A stretch of DNA of 38,827 bases from an uncultured Prevotella sp. GTDB taxonomy: Bacteria; Bacteroidota; Bacteroidia; Bacteroidales; Bacteroidaceae. Below the pieces are notes generated by a model. It was not told the origin of the DNA, searched no databases, and worked only from the letters and a program-made list of their open reading frames with translations. The DNA lies in contig OMUH01000105.1 of NCBI GenBank assembly GCA_900314195.1, positions 1 to 38,827 on the forward strand. The letters are read 5' to 3'. The position numbers were made by a program, and so were the translations under genes. Shown here piece after piece: positions 35,050 through 38,827 of this stretch (position 1 is the stretch's first letter; every line of letters starts with the position of its first letter).

Positions 35050-36510
35050 TTATTTCAATTTGTAAAGTTGAATATTGCCTTCTTGTTTTGTCATTCTATA
35101 TCTATTTTTGATGATATTAAGTAATTCAGTATCGTTTTGTTGTGTATTGAATGCAATATATGTGGCATTGCATTTATATAGTGTTGAAATCATATCATGT
35201 CGAAGTTTTGGATCAAAGGATGACATAATTGTTTGTAAGACAAAATACTTCCATGCTGGGAGTTTGTTTGCTTGATAATATATGTTTGGATTGCAGTTTA
35301 CTGCTACGAAGGTGGCTTTATCATTTTCTCTTATGGGCTTTAACATCTTTATTATATTCTTTTCTTCTGTTGTTGGCTGTCTTTTTGCTGTTAAAGTCAA
35401 ATTATATAAGTGCCAAGATAAGTGAGCCGTTGATCCAAGAGCATCAATAGCAATGCATATTGTCAGAAATATTTTGATATTTTTTGAAATATTTGTCTTA
35501 TGTGTAAATATAATGCCAAGACTCAAAGCCAAGCATGGTAGTGCTAACATGCCATAGTGTCTGTAGCCGTTTCCGGTTAGGAAAAATAATGCTGTAACTA
35601 CAGATGTTATCATTAAAGAAACATAAGTGGTGTTTTTCTTTTTAATAAAGGCTGTCGCTGTAGTTATTGCAAGTAGCCAGGCAGGACAAAATACGAAAAA
35701 ATGCCAGATGGTCAGAGGCGCTTTTTCTGGGTTTTCTGCGTAAAGGACATTATGTGTCCACAAGCAGTACCACATTTCGCTGAGTCCATTATTTTTATAG
35801 AAATATATTATAAAAGGCATGATTACTGCAACGGCAGATAGAGTAAACAGTGTAACACATTTTAAGAGTGCTTTAGTGTCTTTTTCCTTTATCAAGATTA
35901 TAGCAATACATACAGCGATAGTGCAAACAGAAACGGCACATGTTACACGTGTCATAAGGCTTGCTCCTAATGTTAGGCCAAATACTATTGGAGCATAATT
36001 CCTCACAGATGTATTTCCATTATTATCATACATTCGCAGCCATTGATAAGCATAATATGCTGATGCAAAAAGTAGCGGCATCATCAGCTCGTCAATATTT
36101 CCGCCACTTTCGTACATTATTTCCATGCATAGAAATACCAGCATAGTTAATCTTAGACTTTTACGCTCAGGAATGCTAAGTAACAATATTTTGTAACAAT
36201 ATATCATGCTTGCAAACAATCCGATTACTTGTAAGAGATATATCCCTGCACGATTTCCAGTAATCAGCCAGCCTAATGCGTATGCTGCAAATATCAGTGG
36301 ACCTTTATGGTCGAAAATATTTATGCATGGTATAATGTGTTTTGTCCATGCAGCACCCATAATCTCAAACATAGCTGCATCATTACCAATAATGTCATTA
36401 AGCTTTGCCAGTGATACGGGAAGATATAATGGCGAAGTACTGCTTGATAACAACAATACATAGAATATGCTGCAAATGAATAAAATTATATATGTCTGTT
36501 TGCTGGTCAT
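35050..36510 (-). CDS. GT-C superfamily membrane glycosyltransferase, paralogue E
   Basis: A 486-residue member, the most divergent of the five. STSPLY is followed by a longer first loop, with the predicted catalytic D44 in GNDAAMFEIMG. The usual PYRDLFDHKGP is altered to PCINIFDHKGPLIFA, losing the tyrosine, arginine and first aspartate of that motif while keeping FDHKGP. This could change donor or acceptor choice. About ten further hydrophobic segments and a shorter tail (LPAWKYFVLQT, then NATYIAFNT) follow. It is the first intact GT-C gene of the operon, 65 bp downstream of the GT2 gene. The loss of the motif residues may also mean reduced activity. Confidence 0.8.
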   Translation of the reverse strand: MTSKQTYIILFICSIFYVLLLSSSTSPLYLPVSLAKLNDIIGNDAAMFEIMGAAWTKHIIPCINIFDHKGPLIFAAYALGWLITGNRAGIYLLQVIGLFASMIYCYKILLLSIPERKSLRLTMLVFLCMEIMYESGGNIDELMMPLLFASAYYAYQWLRMYDNNGNTSVRNYAPIVFGLTLGASLMTRVTCAVSVCTIAVCIAIILIKEKDTKALLKCVTLFTLSAVAVIMPFIIYFYKNNGLSEMWYCLWTHNVLYAENPEKAPLTIWHFFVFCPAWLLAITTATAFIKKKNTTYVSLMITSVVTALFFLTGNGYRHYGMLALPCLALSLGIIFTHKTNISKNIKIFLTICIAIDALGSTAHLSWHLYNLTLTAKRQPTTEEKNIIKMLKPIRENDKATFVAVNCNPNIYYQANKLPAWKYFVLQTIMSSFDPKLRHDMISTLYKCNATYIAFNTQQNDTELLNIIKNRYRMTKQEGNIQLYKLK

Positions 36511-36575
36511 TTGTTAGCTTTAATTTAATATATATGTTTCTTATCAACTCTATTGTTGAAACATTGCCTGTTTTA

Positions 36576-37289
36576 TTATTTTTTTTGTAGCTTTTTGCTT
36601 ATCTTCCAAAAATCACTGATTGCTTTCCAGCCTATTTTGAAAATTTTCTTTGGATTTATAGAGTTTACGCCTCCCTGGCGCGGCTTGAATGTTATGTCTA
36701 TGTATGTTACTTTTTCATGGAACTTACTGAAACATGCTGCCAATACGGCATTTGGGAGATTGAAGTCTGCCGGCATGATGCCGAGATATTTCTTCACCAC
36801 ATCTGCCTTCATAAGCCGGAACGGGGCGTTTGCATCGGGCACCCATACGTGGAAGAACAGCCATACGTATGTGCGCAGCACGTTTTCCACCATTTTTCTG
36901 TCATGTCCGTCACCGCGTACCGGCCGGCAGCCCATTACGCAGTCGTAGTCCGCTGAGGCCTTTAGGAACTGCCTGAATTCGGCAGGGTTTGTCTGCCCGT
37001 CGCTGTCGGTCTGGAAAATGTATTCTGCGCCGTGGTCTATTGCATATTTGTACAGCCAGATTACAGTGGGGCCGTGTCCCTGGTTCGGCTTGTCAAGGGC
37101 AATAAGCTGCGGATATTTCCGTTCAAGACTTTTCATTATTTCGTATGTCTTGTCTTTGCTTCCGTCGTTGGCTATTACGAGCCGGCAGTCGGCTCCTGTA
37201 TTCTCTACTACGGGATACCACTGAGCTATGGTTGCTTCTATGTTGTCAGCTTCATTGTATGCCGGCATGACGAAATATATCTTGCTCAT
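36576..37289 (-). CDS. Family 2 glycosyltransferase, DPM1/GtrB-like (polyprenyl-phosphate sugar synthase)
   Basis: A 237-residue GT-A fold enzyme expected to load a sugar from a nucleotide donor onto a polyprenyl phosphate at the cytoplasmic face. Visible are the N-terminal MPAYNEADNI, NDGS at 41-44, and the metal-binding QTDSDGQTNP (D95 and D97). Later segments PDANAPFRLMKADV and FKPRQGGVNSIN are typical of DPM-type enzymes. The chain stops after a basic tail (KISKKLQKK) with no C-terminal membrane helices, so it is the short, soluble or peripherally bound form rather than a full GtrB. Its ATG overlaps the stop of the GtrA-like gene, so the pair is translationally coupled. GC content is higher than in the neighbouring GT-C genes. 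Confidence 0.9.
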   Translation of the reverse strand: MSKIYFVMPAYNEADNIEATIAQWYPVVENTGADCRLVIANDGSKDKTYEIMKSLERKYPQLIALDKPNQGHGPTVIWLYKYAIDHGAEYIFQTDSDGQTNPAEFRQFLKASADYDCVMGCRPVRGDGHDRKMVENVLRTYVWLFFHVWVPDANAPFRLMKADVVKKYLGIMPADFNLPNAVLAACFSKFHEKVTYIDITFKPRQGGVNSINPKKIFKIGWKAISDFWKISKKLQKK

Positions 37290-37696
37290 AAGCTGTTTGC
37301 CTTTGTTGGTTTGAATGTTATATATTTATTCAGCAGAAACTGAAAGAATACTACCAGAACTATTGAAAGGAGTTTTGATACTACCTTGTTCAGATTCAGC
37401 TGGCTGACACAGCACCATAAGATAAGGTTGCTGAGCATCATGCCGCACAGTCCTACGGTAAGGAATATGCTGAACCGCTGTTTTGTGCGGTCCTTGATTT
37501 TGAAATTATAATTTCTGTTCAGCGTAAAGCTGAGTGTTATTCCTGCAAGTACAGATATGCAGTTTGACAGAATGTAATGCCATTTAAAAAAGCTTACCAT
37601 TGTCGTGTACAGCACAAAGTCAAGTCCGGATGAACAGCAGCCTATAATGCCGTATAAGATTATGTTTCTGAATTTATTGTATAGAGTTCTTATCAT
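37286..37696 (-). CDS. GtrA-like small membrane protein
   Basis: A 136-residue protein with four hydrophobic segments, the size and topology of the GtrA family. Members are thought to help translocate polyprenyl-phosphate-linked sugars across the inner membrane. The N-terminal FRNIILYGIIGCCSSGLDFVLY and the C-terminal VVFFQFLLNKYITF (with the basic FTLNRNYNFK loop between) are characteristic. It is coupled to the GT2 gene by an ATGA overlap, and its own start lies 23 nt inside the remnant GT-C gene. The gtrA-gtrB order followed by a GT-C transferase is the layout of serotype-converting Gtr operons, here with several transferases instead of one. Confidence 0.88.
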   Translation of the reverse strand: MIRTLYNKFRNIILYGIIGCCSSGLDFVLYTTMVSFFKWHYILSNCISVLAGITLSFTLNRNYNFKIKDRTKQRFSIFLTVGLCGMMLSNLILWCCVSQLNLNKVVSKLLSIVLVVFFQFLLNKYITFKPTKANSL

Positions 37697-38216
37697 AAGT
37701 TTTTATTCTGTATAGTCTGTATCCGCTTTCCCGTTTGATGCAGTTGTATCTTCTTTCGATTATTTTCTGTAATTCTTTTTGGTCTATACGAGGCATGTCG
37801 ATTTCTGGTATTTTATTGTAGATTATATATTTTGCATTGCAATTTTCAAAAGCCTTGTTTCGCATTAACCTGTATTCATTACTGAATTGTGCTTGAAAAT
37901 CCTGAAGAACGGAAAAACGGCATGCCGGAATGGCTTTGTTTATACAGTAGAAGCCCATTTCGCAGTTTACAAAAACAATTTTATTCTTATCTTTACTTGG
38001 TATTTCCTTTATTAATTTGTTGTAAAATTTAAAGTCTGTACTTGTGTTGTTTTCTATCACTTTTTTGCTAAATAACAGTTTATTCAGTTCAATATGACTG
38101 TTATGAAAAAGTAATTTTTATAGCGGTGATGTTGAGTTTGAAGACATTAGCACAAAAACAATGCTTGCAAACAATAACAAAAGAAAAGTTGTTGTTTGTG
38201 TTTTGCATTTATCCAT
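37674..38216 (-). pseudogene. Internally deleted GT-C glycosyltransferase copy
   Basis: An N-terminal and a C-terminal piece of the GT-C family lie in one frame with the middle missing. The start, at ATG 38216, encodes a first helix followed by SSNSTSPL, the motif shared with all the other paralogues. It then meets a TAA at 38118-38120 exactly where the next residue should be tyrosine or phenylalanine. After the stop, in the same frame, comes KLLFSKKVIENNTS, and then a tail containing ACRFSVLQDFQAQF and AKYIIYNK, closely matching paralogue B. About 330 residues, including all catalytic motifs and most membrane segments, are lost. A 128-codon frame starting at 38060 remains open, but a functional product is unlikely. 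The gene still stands first behind the cluster promoter. Confidence 0.85.
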
Positions 38217-38266
38217 TGATGCGGAAAAAAACATATTTGTGATTTTAATGTTTATGAATTTTGATG

Positions 38267-38274
38267 CAAAATTA
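38267..38274 (-). promoter_or_regulatory. -7 promoter element for the glycan-modification cluster
   Basis: On the minus strand this reads TAATTTTG, matching the Bacteroidetes -7 box (TAnnTTTG), about 50 nt upstream of the remnant GT-C start codon. A clear TTTG at -33 is lacking. With the short gaps downstream, it is the best candidate for driving the whole 15 kb cluster. Confidence 0.5.
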
Positions 38275-38344
38275 CATAAAAACTATTAAACAAGATTAAG
38301 TCACAGCGATAAATATTTAGATGATATTGAATTTAGATTGGTTT

Positions 38345-38381
38345 GAAAGAAAAAACTAATTACTTTCTTGAGTAATTAGTT
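38345..38381 (-). terminator. Intrinsic terminator after tRNA-Phe
   Basis: AACTAATTACT and AGTAATTAGTT form a perfect 11-bp stem with a 6-nt loop. On the minus strand it runs into TTTTTT and further T-rich sequence. It lies 20 nt beyond the tRNA 3' end and insulates the cluster promoter from tRNA transcription. Confidence 0.85.
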
Positions 38382-38400
38382 GACAGTTTCTTGAGAAAAG

Positions 38401-38473
38401 TGGTACCTCTTGGAGTTGAACCAAGGACACATGGATTTTCAGTCCATTGCTCTACCACCTGAGCTAAGGCACC
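38401..38473 (-). tRNA. tRNA-Phe (anticodon GAA)
   Basis: A complete 73-nt cloverleaf. The acceptor stem is GGTGCCT/AGGTACC with one G-T pair, the anticodon stem ATGGA/TCCAT, and the loop CTGAAAA, which gives anticodon GAA. The T-arm is CTTGG-TTCAACT-CCAAG, fully paired. CCA is not encoded. It has its own consensus promoter and terminator. Confidence 0.97.
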
Positions 38474-38491
38474 TTTGTTTTAAAAACGATG

Positions 38492-38523
38492 CAAAGGTAT
38501 AGTATTCCGTTTATACATGCAAA
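38492..38523 (-). promoter_or_regulatory. Bacteroidetes-type promoter for tRNA-Phe
   Basis: On the minus strand, TTTG (38520-38523), exactly 20 nt, then TACCTTTG (38492-38499). The -7 box is the same TACCTTTG used by the initiator tRNA gene at 1006-1013, so both tRNA genes share a promoter type. Confidence 0.85.
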
Positions 38524-38612
38524 TTTATTATAAGTTATTTAGTATTTGTTAACAGAAAATACGCGGTGGGTAACTATTCAACGGAGTAGGGTTAGTTATA
38601 TAGAAGTGGTCT

Positions 38613-38620
38613 TATATTTG
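38613..38620 (+). promoter_or_regulatory. Possible rightward -7 promoter element
   Basis: TATATTTG matches the -7 box on the plus strand, but no -33 TTTG accompanies it. It would drive transcription through the inverted repeat pair and out of the window. Confidence 0.25.
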
Positions 38621-38656
38621 TACTTGTTTCATATTTTAAAAGAATCGCTTCTCATG

Positions 38657-38822
38657 TTGACCCACGTGCAGGGTGCGGCCCTTGCAGCCGTCCGCGGTCT
38701 GAAAAAGTCCATGTCCATATCTTGATGTTCCTTATTAACTTGCATTTATTTACCTTATAAAACATTCTTGCTGCACGCAGCTTGCAGACGGCCACAAGGG
38801 CCGCACCCTGCACGTGGGTCAA
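38657..38822. repeat. Pair of GC-rich inverted repeats (28 bp perfect), REP/BIME- or MITE-like
   Basis: The left arm at 38657-38684 (TTGACCCACGTGCAGGGTGC, then GGCCCTTG) is the exact reverse complement of 38795-38822. Imperfect similarity continues inward (GCCGTC-GC motifs) for about 15 more bases. Each arm contains its own small palindrome (AGGG-TGCGG-CCCT). The 110-bp centre is AT-rich and has no reading frame of note. The GC-rich arms contrast sharply with the surrounding DNA. It could be a two-unit REP cluster, a miniature inverted-repeat element, or a large stem-loop. No transposase lies in the window. Confidence 0.8.
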
Positions 38823-38827
38823 ATAAA

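Noticed and set aside
27665..36510. The polytopic proteins as O-antigen polymerases (Wzy) or flippases (Wzx)
   Set aside because: The conserved first-loop aspartate and PYRDLFD-type motif, together with gtrA and a DPM1-like gene, fit GT-C transferases better. No Wzz or initiating transferase is present.
1..38827. CRISPR arrays, rRNA genes and complete insertion sequences
   Set aside because: No regularly spaced direct repeats, rRNA signatures or transposase genes were seen. The only mobile-element traces are the truncated integrase and the terminal inverted repeat pair.

Overview
The window looks like a Bacteroidales chromosome, most plausibly Prevotellaceae or a near relative. The evidence is a FeoA-FeoB fusion, a lipidated TamA homologue (TamL) paired with TamB, a DUF4954-like beta-helix protein, and promoters of the Bacteroidetes type (TTTG, 19-20 nt, TAnnTTTG) in front of both tRNA genes and the tetR gene. 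Shine-Dalgarno sequences are not evident. Genus-level assignment is not possible from the sequence alone.

Layout. (1) 1-980: a tyrosine recombinase gene that loses its catalytic domain near the window edge, sitting 3' of an initiator tRNA-Met gene, as expected for a decayed tRNA-targeted integrative element. (2) 1.1-6.7 kb, plus strand: a TetR regulator behind a structured leader, a FeoAB ferrous iron transporter, a small tyrosine-rich lipoprotein, then FabG and an RluA-type pseudouridine synthase. (3) 6.9-14.1 kb, plus strand: the TamB-TamL envelope assembly pair, closed by a strong terminator. (4) 14.4-23.1 kb, minus strand: class I fumarase, then after a 1 kb hairpin-rich non-coding stretch the group hflX - DUF4954-like - M16 peptidase. 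(5) 23.4-38.2 kb, minus strand: a 15 kb AT-richer glycan-modification cluster. (6) 38.3-38.8 kb: tRNA-Phe and a GC-rich inverted repeat pair.

The cluster in region 5 is the accessory and most interesting part. Read in its own direction from a -7 promoter box at about 38.27 kb, it holds a gutted GT-C glycosyltransferase copy, a GtrA-like membrane protein, a DPM1/GtrB-like family 2 glycosyltransferase, two full GT-C paralogues, an acyltransferase-3 (AT3) gene, three more GT-C paralogues, and then four AT3 genes in a row. Several junctions are ATGA overlaps. My reading is an expanded Gtr-type system. The GT2 would load a sugar onto a polyprenyl phosphate, GtrA would help move it across the inner membrane, each GT-C would transfer it to a different acceptor position on a surface glycan, and each AT3 would O-acylate a different position. 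One AT3 gene is split in two frames exactly at an A7 tract that forms a perfect -1 slippery heptamer, so it could be switched or recoded. One GT-C copy has lost its middle by an internal deletion. This gain, loss and switching would make the locus a generator of glycan diversity.

Certainty differs by region: the housekeeping genes are secure by motif, while the sugar, acceptor and acyl specificities in the cluster cannot be read from sequence.
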